In this document: piece after piece, positions 1-9,808 of the stretch
How the letters are laid out: every line of letters begins with the position of its first letter
Position numbering within the stretch: the stretch's first letter is position 1
Source: Chromera velia
Lineage: Eukaryota > Sar > Chromeraceae
Assembly: GCA_018398765.1 (NCBI GenBank)
Contig: JAHBMJ010000331.1
Coordinates: 1-50,345, forward strand
Direction of reading: 5' to 3'
Length of the DNA stretch: 50,345 bases
The notes under the pieces: generated by a model
The model's database searches: none
Seen by the model: the letters and a program-made list of their open reading frames with translations, nothing else
Told to the model about the DNA's origin: nothing
Translations under genes and position numbers: made by a program

Positions 1-766
1 GATAGGGACTAAACAGAGAGGTCTAGAGATCGACCATAAAGACTGGGACAAGGAGTGGAATTCTTCCAATATGTCTACTTCTTTTACCAACCCGATTGAA
101 CCAAAAGTTTTCTATATATCCCCTCCCCCCTTCCCTCCTGTCATTCCCCCACCTTAATTACTAGCTCCTCGGCGTTGCCTCGTTAGCTGAGAGGTAGGGT
201 CTCTTTAGCCACGGTGCCCAGGACATATTAAGAGGTGAGATCTATCCTTCCTCCCCCCTCTCTCGTTTGTGGCTCTCCCTTACGCGGAGGTCTAGTATAC
301 AAATTTGTGGAAACTGTCGGCTTCACTCTCAATGCCATCCTCTTCCTTGCCCATTTCCAAAAACGTTTCTCCCGACTGGGTACGGAGTTGGACAGCAAAC
401 AGCTCGTCCACTCCTGTTCAGCTCCGACACCGAAGAAGAAGGCAAACGAGAAGCGTTCTCTCCTGCTCAGCCCTAATATGAGAGGGAAGACGGGCCACAT
501 GTTGGCCTGCGAGGTGATGCCTCTCTCCTCAATCCCAACCCTTTCAACACATTTTTCTCTTCTCTTCACACTGAACGAGACAGAACGAAATCTTGCCACT
601 GTAACAGCTTGTCAGTAATCCATCTCGTCCATAAGTCCAAAAGGGACCGGACCTCCTCCTTTGGTTCATGAAGGAGGAAGAAAGGTCAGCATAGGTCAGC
701 CTCTGCCTTCTACCCATCTCTCCTCCCCTCCCTTCTCATCCCTTCCTCCATTCCCTCTTCATCCAG
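1..766. other. Left-edge sequence, no supported gene
   Basis: I see no sustained coding signal here. Open frames exist on both strands around 228-618, but they overlap each other, use biased pyrimidine-rich codons and show no recognisable motif. A poly-pyrimidine stretch from about 700 to 766 ends in CAG and could be a 3' splice site for the possible exon that follows. Confidence 0.5.
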
Positions 767-1394
767 ACTGAGCGAGACCTATACCAGATTCACCCATACT
801 TTGCCCACTTTCGCACTGCCTTCCGGGGCCGCCCATACATGCATTTCTCTACCATCTTTTTTCTGGCTGGAGAGATCGTGCAAAGTCGAGGTAGGGGGAG
901 ATCTTGGGTCACAGCTCAAGTGACCAAATGGGGGTTTCCAAAGTTGCTGATTACATCTTTGAGGTCGGGGGGGTCTATAGAACAGCCTTTTCTATCAAAT
1001 TTTTATTGGAGTGATAAGAACTGAAAGATTTGCCCATCCGTCTCCGTGCATGCCCCTCTGTCCATATGTGTTGCTTTTTTTTTTCTGCAGGGCACCCACC
1101 AGACCGTCCACCCGGGAGGCTGACGACTCTTTTCTCTCTCTAGGTTAGATTGAGGAATCCTAAGCTGTGACTGAGGCAGTGCACGCTTCTTGTAGGCTGC
1201 AATGCATGAGTGCCCCCTCACTTTTGGGCAGGCTCTTTACATGAATTTATCTAGAGTTTTTTCAAACTTGGTATGTTTAGGTGGAGGACCCGAAACCTCG
1301 GTGGGCAAAGTATGGTGAAATATACGGTAGGAGCGAGACAGAACTGAACCGCATCAAAGCAACAGCTCCACGTGATGCCCTAGAGCACTGCTAG
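767..1394 (+). CDS. Possible 3' exons of an unidentified gene
   Basis: Two short stretches look like coding exons. From 767, after a long pyrimidine tract and CAG, the frame reads TERDLYQIHPYFAHFRTAFR and continues into a hydrophobic stretch (FSTIFFLAGEI). From 1281, after a TTTAG acceptor, a frame reads VEDPKPRWAKYGEIYGRSET and ends at TAG 1392-1394. Both have balanced, non-repetitive composition, unlike their surroundings. I cannot fix the junction. A GTAGGG donor at 890 leaves the wrong phase for the second exon, while weaker donors near 879 (GTGCAA) or 908 (GTCACA) keep phase. Another acceptor (TTTTTCTGCAG) lies at about 1079-1089. Start, upstream exons and function are unknown; a small membrane protein is possible. 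The two stretches may not belong together. Confidence 0.3.
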
Positions 1395-1539
1395 CAGCAC
1401 TAGGAGCACTGTCGCCGTTTTGTTTTATAGAGGTCGCCCCTGCAAACAGCAGGGCCCCAGGGGGGTGTACTTCATCGCTAAGGCTCAGACTACACCCCAT
1501 GGCCCGCCTAGTTTCCCAGGCCGCTAACAAACAACAATC

Positions 1540-1870
1540 TGTTCGCGCTTTGCATGCTGTGCATGGTCTATGGGCTGCTCAGAAGGGACTGCTCCAAAAA
1601 TCGATCCAATGACACAGGACGAAAGGACACTGCTGTATTAATAGCCAATGACATGGCCCTTGTCTTCACCGTTGCCCGTGTTCCCCTCGATCGCTCTCCT
1701 GATGCATGCTGACGCTGCTCTAAGCGCATTCTAAGCGCTATCTAAATCGCCAATGCATGTAAAAAAGCCTCATGCATCATGCATGAGTCGTGCATCATTG
1801 CAACATGCATGCGTACGTAATTCAACATGCAGTCGTGCATGCATGTGCAACACCCTCCGTCTATACTATA
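1540..1870. promoter_or_regulatory. Cluster of TGCATG palindromes
   Basis: At least four TGCATGC or ATGCAT palindromes occur within about 330 bp, at about 1553, 1702, 1805 and 1838, some 400-700 bp upstream of the MYND gene. TGCATGC is a known promoter element in Toxoplasma, and TGCATGCA is the binding site of a Plasmodium ApiAP2 factor. A regulatory role here is inference from that parallel. The same motif also recurs in introns, so it may simply be a common repeat in this genome. Confidence 0.3.
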
Positions 1871-2145
1871 TCGATATATATAGAAGAGAACATCGATCGC
1901 GCGTTTATGCCTGAGATTGTCTGCATGAGCACCGGCCGGCCGCCCTAATTAGCCCCAATGCATCATTCAAAGCGCAACCTGGAAGTGCAATGGAATGCAG
2001 GGGACGTTTGGATCGGATGAAAGGCACTTGACAACGTGAGCTTCACCGTCAGAAAGATCTGTCCATGCACTCCAGGAAAGAACGATCTCTTCAAAAAACG
2101 AAGGTCTCCACACCGTCCATGACCGTCGCAGTTTCCCAAAGACAC

Positions 2146-2158
2146 GCATATATATAGG
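2146..2158 (+). promoter_or_regulatory. TATA-like box upstream of the MYND gene
   Basis: An alternating TA tract, GCATATATATAGG, lies about 70-80 bp before the ATG at 2228, in an otherwise mixed-composition stretch. Its position would suit a TATA box with a short 5' leader. A pyrimidine tract ending in TTTCAG at about 2199-2210 could instead be an acceptor in the 5' leader. Confidence 0.3.
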
Positions 2159-2227
2159 GCAACACTTGCATAACAAGCATTGTGCTGAACTTTTCTTTCC
2201 GCCTTTCAGTTCTCTTGCGCTTCCAAG

Positions 2228-3859
2228 ATGGCAGAGTCTTCTTCTTTGAATTCCCTTTCCGCTTTCCTTCGAGGGATCCAGACGCTTCAACCATGGCACT
2301 TCAACGAAAATCTGGCTGAGGCAAAGCACGCTCACTTGAACACCTTCCAGACAGCCATGGAGAATGTGGTGCCCCCCTTCCGCCCTTGGGTCGCTGACAT
2401 CCGAGCCCAAATCGTCAAATTCCTTTCCTTGAAGCATTGCGTCATCCATTCACTCAGTGAGATTCTTCAAGACCCTCGCAGCAGAACGGGAATGAGGAAC
2501 GTGTCCATGGGACTTATGGAGACTACGGTGACCCTCGGAAACGAAGCAGAAGCCATCGGTGAGGCAATGCAGACCAGATGCCGAGACTGCGTCCTCATGC
2601 AGTGCTCTGCGGTCCCAGGGCTCTTCTCGTCAGCCCTTGAGCTCTTTGCGTCCTTTTCCCGCTTTTCCAACGGTGTAGAGGACGCAAGCCTCTTGTGGGT
2701 GCTCACCTCTCTGTGTTGCATGGGTGCGCTTCTGCTTTCTGCCTTCTTGATTCAACACTCCCGTCTCCGAAAGCTCATTTGGAGAAGCGAAGTGTTCGTT
2801 GGAGGACTAAAGGTTGCCCTCGAAAAAGCCCTCTCCCACCGTTTGGTTGTCTCGAAGCACACCAGCTGCTTGATACAGCTCCTTTCCTCCTTTCTCCCCT
2901 CGGAACAACGAAAAGTCCGTCGCAAAACAGCAAAGACTCTCAACAAGTTCACCCTCCCTGAAGAGATTACTCGCGTAAAAAACAGAGACAATTCTCCCAT
3001 TGATTTCTCTTCCATCATTCGAGCCTTTTACCGTCACAACGAGTGCGAGCATGCCGGCTCCTCCCTCCCTCCCCTCCTTGACCTTTTGACTTACTTCGCT
3101 GTCCCCGCAGAGCTTGAAAAGGCAAAACGGGCGGTGTTTCTCTCCAAACAAGCCGCTGCAGACGCCCTCGAACTCTTCAACAATGCCCTTGACAAACTCA
3201 GCAGCGATACCAACGCCTCTATCCTAGTCTGCGGTTTTCCCGATCACATGAATGACTTTTCCTTTGAGCTCTTGCACGCAGGCCGTCAAAAGAAAGATCG
3301 GCGGGTGTACAGGGGTATCCTGCGTGTAGAGACCCTGCAGCTGTGTATCGTCAACCCAAAGGTAGAAAAGATAGTCATGAAGAGAAAGGACGAGTATCTC
3401 ACAAAGCTTCATGCACTTGCTGAGGTGTTTCTCCCAGACCCCCCCCCTCCCTTCCTAGACCTTCTGGTCGCACGGCTCGAGTGTATCGTCCCAAAATCGC
3501 GAGCCCCCCCGCGTCCCCCCACAGCAGCACAGCGGAGATGGGAGAAACGTTTCCCTGGTGCCGCTTTGAGACGTCTGCGTCTGTCTTCCCTTCCGTCGGT
3601 CGCTGCAGCTGAGCATGCTGCCGCGATGGGAGAAGAAAATGTCTCTGCGTCCATGCGAACCCTGTTAAGGCGTCGAGAGCAGCACTTTCTGCACATGACG
3701 CGGGAGGAACAGAACGAGAAATATGCACTCGAGTGCGATGCAAAAGAGTGCAACGTAAAGAAACCGAATTTGCAGGTGTGTCCAACGTGCCACCTGACGG
3801 CCTACTGTTGCAGGGCGTGCCAACTCAACGATTGGACCCATGGGGGGGGAGAGGAATAA
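2228..3859 (+). CDS. Intronless protein with an incomplete C-terminal MYND zinc finger
   Basis: A single 1,632-bp frame encodes 543 residues from ATG 2228 (AAGATGG context) to TAA 3857-3859. Residues 1 to about 490 are Leu/Ala-rich and probably helical, with one hydrophobic stretch near residues 158-178 (LLWVLTSLCCMGALLLSAFL) that could be a membrane helix or buried core. I recognise no catalytic domain. The last 40 residues form a MYND finger: C-x4-C, C-x2-C, YC-x3-C and then Q-x3-W-x-H. The expected final cysteine three or four residues after the His is missing, because the frame stops at H-G-G-G-E-E. MYND fingers usually bind proline-rich partners, and a regulatory or scaffold role is inference. 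No intron is needed, in contrast to the neighbouring genes, so a retrocopy origin is possible. The stop follows a run of eight G's. Adding or removing one G does not bring a cysteine to the right position. Confidence 0.85.
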   Translation: MAESSSLNSLSAFLRGIQTLQPWHFNENLAEAKHAHLNTFQTAMENVVPPFRPWVADIRAQIVKFLSLKHCVIHSLSEILQDPRSRTGMRNVSMGLMETTVTLGNEAEAIGEAMQTRCRDCVLMQCSAVPGLFSSALELFASFSRFSNGVEDASLLWVLTSLCCMGALLLSAFLIQHSRLRKLIWRSEVFVGGLKVALEKALSHRLVVSKHTSCLIQLLSSFLPSEQRKVRRKTAKTLNKFTLPEEITRVKNRDNSPIDFSSIIRAFYRHNECEHAGSSLPPLLDLLTYFAVPAELEKAKRAVFLSKQAAADALELFNNALDKLSSDTNASILVCGFPDHMNDFSFELLHAGRQKKDRRVYRGILRVETLQLCIVNPKVEKIVMKRKDEYLTKLHALAEVFLPDPPPPFLDLLVARLECIVPKSRAPPRPPTAAQRRWEKRFPGAALRRLRLSSLPSVAAAEHAAAMGEENVSASMRTLLRRREQHFLHMTREEQNEKYALECDAKECNVKKPNLQVCPTCHLTAYCCRACQLNDWTHGGGEE

Positions 3860-4889
3860 GGCCCCGGCAAGGGCCCGGGGGGTGTGTCAGAGTCCAACAA
3901 AAAAGAAGTCTCTGATTCTTCTGATTCTGATTCTTATTGTATGAACTCAAGAAAAGCGAAAGATAGGGTTCCAAGAGGGAAGAAGAGGGAAGGTTGCGAG
4001 AACAAAAGAAGGGAAAGGAATTGCGGAGCAGGGAAAACGAATCAGGAGGTCCTAGAGAGAAAAGGCCACAGAAAGTGGTGTGCAAGCTTGAAAGCTTGTA
4101 TTCTTGATCCCCTCACTTCTCTGACATGGGATCAAATCCTCACTCCCAGCATGAAACTGGTAGAAGCTGAGGCAGCATTGCAGGTTGAGAACTTGCAGCA
4201 GTACAGGAAAACTGAAGCACATCTGGATCTAGATCTGGATTGACAACCAGATAACTTAAGACATTAGTTATATTTGCTTCATGACGTGGTATGACGTGGT
4301 AATTGATCATTCAGTTTAATGCTAGAGACAGATGCTTCCACAATTAAAGTTGTGACACAAACTGAAACAAAACGTAGAAAATACGTTTAAGTAAAACAAA
4401 AGTTTATGCATGCAGTTAAACAATTATTAAGCAATTCCTAGTTTAATAGAATTAAATTGATTTGATTCATTGATTAACTTGAATTAATTGATCGATTCAT
4501 TGATTGTTTGATTGATTGATTGATTGGTTCTGCGCTAGTAGTAGGCTTTCCCGCTAAGTCAAGAATCAAGATGTTGCCACCGCTAACACGGCCCGGCGCT
4601 GCCTCAGGCCCGCCTGCATGGGATGTTATTTCAAACTATATTTATGAAATTATTTGTCTATAATTTAAGAATTTTTACCTATAAGTTAACATATACACTT
4701 TGACTTTGTTAAATGATACTACTCTCATGATGGTCTCAGGCTAGATCTTCTGTTTTAACTTTTGTTTATATTCTGTAGTATTCTGAGGATTGTATAGCCT
4801 AGTATAGCCTTCACAATTTAAGTTTAGAATACCGAGCAGAATATAAATCAAGTGATAAGTCACGTAACTTTGAATATATGTATCGATCA
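3860..4889. other. 3' flank and AT-rich spacer
   Basis: After the MYND gene there is a short purine-rich tract (to about 4243) containing an open frame with no upstream ATG and poor complexity. Strongly AT-rich DNA follows, with ATTGATTGATTG-type repeats near 4440-4527. A GC-richer patch lies at 4530-4620. I see no gene. Confidence 0.5.
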
Positions 4890-5135
4890 TACCCTATAAA
4901 ATTGGAGGTGTTTTGGTATTTTGGATTCTCCAAAAACTGATTTAGAGCTCCAAAAAAATTTTTTGGAGATACATTGGTATAAAAAAACTGAAAGTCCTAG
5001 GAAGGCCTTAGTTAGCACACCTAACATAGAAAATGATGGAGAACACATTTGTAGTACTTATATGATCTAAAACTTTATAGTTGGGTCACCGAAATGCTTT
5101 TAGATTATTTTGGATATTGGGGACCTCCAATTTTT
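4890..5135 (+). repeat. Left arm of the inverted-repeat element
   Basis: The left arm runs from TACCCTATAAAATT to the GGGGACCTCC block at about 5121-5131. It contains the unit CTGAAAGTCCTAGGAAGG and a GATCTAAAACTTTATAGTT block. Both recur inverted in the right arm and directly at about 5228-5335. Confidence 0.7.
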
Positions 5136-5444
5136 TTTTTAGATTTTCCAAAAAAATCGTTTGTAGGTTTTGGAGGTCGAAACTAAGGTCAAAAATCTCC
5201 AAAAAAAAAATTTTGGAGGTGCCTTACTATAAAAAAACTAAAAGTCGTAGGGAGGTCCTAATTAGTGCTCCTAATGTAAAAAATAATTGAAAATACGTTT
5301 CTAGCACTTATATGATCTAAAACTTTACAGTTCAGTCACCAAAATGATTTTGGAGATTGAATTAAGACCTCCAATTTTTTTTTTTTTTAGAATTCTCCAA
5401 AAAAATCATATAGGTTTTGGAGAAATTCTTCAAAAAAAAAAAAA

Positions 5445-5679
5445 TTGGAGGTCCCCAATCTCCAAAAACATTTTAGTGAGCCAACTGTAAAGTTTTAAAT
5501 TATGTAAGTGCTAAAAACGTGTTGTCTACCATTTTTTACGTTAGGAACCTTAACTAGGACCTCCCTAGGACTTCTACTTCTTTCATACCAATTAATGTAT
5601 CTCCAAAAATTTTTTTTTGAGCTCCAAACCACTTTTTGGAGAATCCACAACACCAAAACACCTCTAATTTTATAGGGTA
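5445..5679 (-). repeat. Right arm of the inverted-repeat element
   Basis: Read on the minus strand from 5679, this arm repeats the left arm block by block: terminal TACCCTATAAAATT, GAGGTGTTTTGG, GGATTCTCCAAAAA, GGAGATACATT, AGTCCTAGG, AAAACTTTACAGTTGG and finally GGGGACCTCC. It shows scattered substitutions and small indels. Confidence 0.7.
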
Positions 5680-8600
5680 GTACTGATTTCATTAATTTTT
5701 ATAGCTAGTTCTAGAGCTAGTTTAATAGGTAGTTTCAGTGTGATAGTCCTATAGCCTAGCCTATAGCAGTAGTCTATGGTAGTCTAGATGGGAGTTATCA
5801 ACAAGCTAACAACTTGAAAATGATTTCGCGTTGCCAATGCAAGTGCTAATGATAGTCTCGATCGCAGATTGTGTTTAACATAATATATTAACTTCAATAT
5901 GAAATAGAAGGCCCTAGCTAGCGTACCTTGGCGCGGAAATCAAACAATCATCATGATATGCAATCAACTAATTGATCGATCATCGATCAATCAATCATCC
6001 AATCAATCAAAACCCTACTTGAAATAAAATCAAATCAAATATGGTCGATCATTAAATACCGGTTTGAAACGGCACTTTTCTGCCGTCCAGGAAAGTGTTG
6101 TTTTTTTTTTTTGCTGTCAAAACTTTATCCTAGACTTTATCATATGAAAAAAACTAAGACGTCTGACACTGGTCTGCGACCGTGCAGGCGAACCTTCGAA
6201 GTCCTTCTCGAAGTCAATCAAATCACTGCCTGGTTTTGCTCTTCAGTGTCTTCACAGACTTTCTTTCGATCGCTTCGCTCTTTTCGACTGCTCTCCCTCG
6301 AAGCCTGAAATCTAAATCCAGAGTGCAGCCGGCAGAAGTATGGACCATCTAGTGGACGATGGACAGTGCGCCAAAAGTGACTCCGGTCAACGCCCTGCGT
6401 GCATCTTTCCGATTCATTCGGCCTTCACTTTAGGCCCGTAAGCACCCACTGTCACACAAAATACCGACAGAGTCAAACCAATCGCAAGCCAGCCCGTCCC
6501 ACCGGCCCACACCATGCATTAATTGTGAAGAATGTAAGAGACTGAAGCCGGGGGGTCGCCCTTGCAAGGAGAGAGAGAGAGGGGTGTCAGAGAAACAAAG
6601 CAAAAAAAGCCGGGATCGAGAGGGAAATGAAAGGGAATGCATCTAGATGGATGGATAGCGACCCCTTTCTTTTCGAGTTGAAAGAAAGAAACAGGAGACC
6701 CACCCCATCAAAGTATGCACGTGGACACGGATTCATCTTCCCGTCGGAAGACAAGCCTTCTCGGGGAAGTAGGCGGCCGCCGGCAGTGCTTTTGATGTTG
6801 CGGGCAGGCAGGCAGGATCGATAGAAGGAAGGAAGGAAGGACGGAGAGACAGACGGAATGGAAACGAATGCGAAAATGGAGTGAGTGAAACGGAGTCTCC
6901 ATGGAATGGAAACAGACACGGCGGAAGAGAATCCTCCTGTCCCTCCCTCCCTCCCAGCGATCTACGAAGCGATCGAGCTTTCTTTTTCTCTTTCCCTGCC
7001 CTTTTCTTGCTTTGACTCATGTGTGCGTGTGTGAGTGCGGGCGCGCGCGTCTCCTGTCAGTGCGATAGACGGAACGAGCTCTTCTTCCTACCCATTCTTT
7101 GCGAACTCGCACCTTGTGCACTAACTTCTCTGCCTCCTCTCCTCTTCTGGTCTGCAGACGGACAGAGAACCCAGAACACACTCGTCTCCTTTCTTTGGCA
7201 GGGCAAAACTCTCTCGTCTCTTTCAGCAGAGACGAACAAACCGACACAGCAGTGGGAAAGGTAAAGACAAACTGAAAGAAGTAGTGCGAACGACTTTCGA
7301 GTACACCAAGAACGTCCTTCTCCAATCTGAGGAGGGTGCCACCCCTGCATGTCTTGTCCATCCATCCAGCCCCCCACCCCCTTCCCCCTTTTGCACACCC
7401 TCTCCCTCGGCAGAAGCGGACAATTAGAAACTGAAGGGGATTCAGGTTCACAGGAGGAGAACCCGAAGAAGATAGAAATAGGGAAAAGAAAGGAATGGAG
7501 AGCCCGGAATGACACTCACAACCCCATCCGCCATCCCAACCACCCCTCATGCATCCCAGGCAATCCAACCAACGAGTTCATGCAGCAAATTAACCGACTC
7601 TACTCACCTCCCCATCCTCTATCTTACACCCTGCCCCCGCGTCTAACTGACGCACGCCTCACATCGGCTTCATGTGCCAACTTTTGCCTTATGAGTTTCT
7701 TTCGACTGAAAAAGAAGATCTGTAAGGCAAAAGACGGACGGCACTCCCTTCCCCTTCCCCCTCTGACATCCATCCAGTCGCCGACTTCGAGGACAAGCTC
7801 AGGAGGGAAAGGGGCATAGAAGAGAAAGGAGAGACACCACAAGAAAGACAGGGGGACAGGAGAGTGAACAAAAAAGGAGAAAAAGAAAGAGCAGAATAAT
7901 CGTTCAAGAGGGAAAGAGGGGGAATACAGCAGCAGAGAAGAAAAAGTCCCCCCAGCCAGTGGGGGGTGAGAAGAATTTGACTCACGAAGGGGACAAGAGT
8001 CTCTTTCTATTTTTTCATTCATTCATTCATTCATAGATGTATGAGAGAGACTGAAACATTCCAGTTGGATACGTTCGTCTACCAAGGAGTTTAGAAGAAG
8101 TTGCAAAAGCACGTAGAAAGGACAAAGGCAGGCAAGCAGGTTCAAGCAATACATGCCGATATGATGAAGAGGCAAGCAGACAGCAACCCCACCCAACCTC
8201 CCAGCGCGAAGGCCCACAGACGATCTATGAACGAAGTGGAGGATGCCCTCCCACGCGGGAGGAGGAGAGAAAGGTTGCAGCACTGCAAGCCCCAACGCCC
8301 ACTCACCAACCAACGAAAAATGAGTCGGAGGACATCAATGCAGTCTGCCGAAACACATACAGAGGGACACATACGTTCAATGTCTTTGTGTCTTCTCGTC
8401 GAATGCCTTCAATTGTTCATTCATTTATTCATTCATTTGACTTATTGAACTTTTTTTCTATTTCGTGACTACCATATTCGTCTGAATTGACGCACTCTTG
8501 GTACTCTTCCGCCATTCCTCTTTCCCACTGCGCGATGTCTGTCTCGCGATGTCGCTCGCTTCCCTCCCTTTCTCAGACCCCGAGGACACAAACGGTCTCT

Positions 8601-9697
8601 CAGGCAGGCTAAGCGAAGAAAACCCGCCCACCCGATTTCCGTTGCGTCCACAAGCCACAAGGTCAAGCCAGGAAGAAAAAGCGAAAACTCGAAACAGACT
8701 GTGCAAGAAAAGAGCAAAGCCGGAAAAAGGTACCCCTCATCGACCGCGCGCCGCTTCTACCCGTGTGTGCATGCAGTTTTTTTTCATTGCAGCACACATT
8801 TCGAATGACCAAGAGCAGAAAGAAGAGAGCGCCTTGTGTGTAGTGTCGGCACAGGTAAAGCGGGTCACGCGAACAAAAAGAAGCGGCGGGCGAGAACAAA
8901 AAACAAAAACATGAACGAAAGAACGACGAGTCGAGCCAGCACGACGACAGCACGGACAGCTGGTGGGACGGAAGGACGGAGCGAAGAAGTGGAGTGGAGA
9001 TGAATGACACGCACGTGCAGTAAAGACGACTGGTTGTCAGGACGAATTGCTCTGGAGAAAAGAGGCAAAGCACATAACAGACAGGCAAAACAGGGACACA
9101 CAGACCGGCACGAGAAAGAAGCCTTGAGAGAGAGCGCCAATAGAGACAGGAGCTTGTGCAAGGAATGAAAGAAAAGATACAACTTGCTGATAACGCGAGG
9201 AAATTTCACACACCACCAGCAAGCCAACATCTCTCTCTCCACCCGTCTCTTTCTCTTTCTCTCTGTCTCTGTCTTGCTTCTGATGCCGAAGTCTTTTCGA
9301 CTCTTCCACCTGTGCCAATCGAAGTGTGTCTGCCTACCTTTTTGTCGGCTGCTTGTGAGAAATAGGAAGGAAAAAGGGAAAGAAAGGGGGGGGACAATCT
9401 TCTTAGGTCCATAAAACATCCGCCTACCCCCCCCCCCCGCCCCCATGCTTGCTTCCTGAATAGAGCTCTCTTTTTTCTCTTCAAACAACTCCCCCGACTC
9501 CCTCACAGGCTGGAGAGAATCAGACAGCGCCGTTCAGCCATCTGCACACGCAAGTCTGGGGAAGAGGACTGGAAGGAGAAGGAGTGAGTGAGGGAGAAAG
9601 GAACAGACAACGGTGGAGATCCGAACAGGAAAATGGCGCAACCCCCCTCAAGTCATTCTGGGATGAAAGCGGAGAATGACAGTCTCTGTCTGTCTGT
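5680..9697. other. Long spacer of low-complexity DNA without a supported gene
   Basis: From 5680 to about 6430 the DNA is AT-rich, with GATC/ATCAATCA repeats at 5970-6010. From about 6430 to 9700 it becomes GC-richer with long purine and pyrimidine runs (GGAAGGAAGG near 6823, CATTCATTC at 8017-8034, GAGAGAGA tracts). Many overlapping open frames occur on both strands, but they are Ser/Leu/Pro- or Arg/Lys-biased reflections of these runs. I found no domain, no conserved-looking exon and no convincing splice pair. Confidence 0.55.
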
Positions 9698-9796
9698 GTG
9701 CCGATCGATCGATCGTTTGTTTGTTTGTCTGTCTATCCATCTGTCTATCTATTTATCTCTCTGTCTGTCTGTCTGTCTGTGTGCCGATCGATCGTT
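9698..9796 (+). repeat. CTGT/CTAT tetranucleotide repeat with a duplicated flank
   Basis: A GTTT, CTGT and CTAT repeat tract is bounded by two copies of GTGTGCCGATCGATCG, at about 9697-9712 and 9779-9794. The pattern suggests unequal duplication or slippage. It lies just downstream of the stop codon of the minus-strand gene. Confidence 0.8.
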
Positions 9797-9808
9797 GTGA
9801 GCGCCCCT

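Larger units (their letters stand above)
4890..5679. mobile_element. 790-bp inverted-repeat (foldback/MITE-like) element
   Basis: Both ends read TACCCTATAAAATT inward (left end 4890, right end 5679 on the other strand). They are followed by GAGGTGTTTTGGT, GGATTCTCCAAAAA and GAGCTC in both arms. The arms stay alignable for about 240 bp (4890 to about 5135 against about 5445 to 5679), each reaching a GGGGACCTCC block. A third copy of the subterminal unit lies in left-arm orientation at about 5200-5345, sharing the CACTTATATGATCTAAAACT block. There is no open frame for a transposase, so the element would be non-autonomous. The ends begin with TA, compatible with a TA target duplication as in Tc1/mariner- or Harbinger-type elements, but this is not proven. 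Arm divergence suggests an old insertion. The superfamily is unassigned. Confidence 0.75.

Noticed and set aside
182-245. tRNA-like stretch (TTAGCTGAGAGGTAGGG)
   Set aside because: It resembles an A box, but there is no B box or T-loop (GGTTCGA-type) at the right distance and no closing acceptor stem.
235-618. Open frame of about 127 codons on the plus strand
   Set aside because: An equally long frame lies on the opposite strand, composition is pyrimidine-driven, and no motif or splice context supports it.
3884-4243. Open frame of about 119 codons after the MYND gene
   Set aside because: It begins with GTG rather than ATG, lies in purine-rich low-complexity DNA and shows only Ser/Asp and Lys/Arg runs. 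It is more likely 3' UTR.
6430-9600. Numerous overlapping open frames on both strands
   Set aside because: They mirror long purine/pyrimidine runs, are biased to Ser, Leu, Pro, Arg or Lys, and overlap in several frames without any domain.
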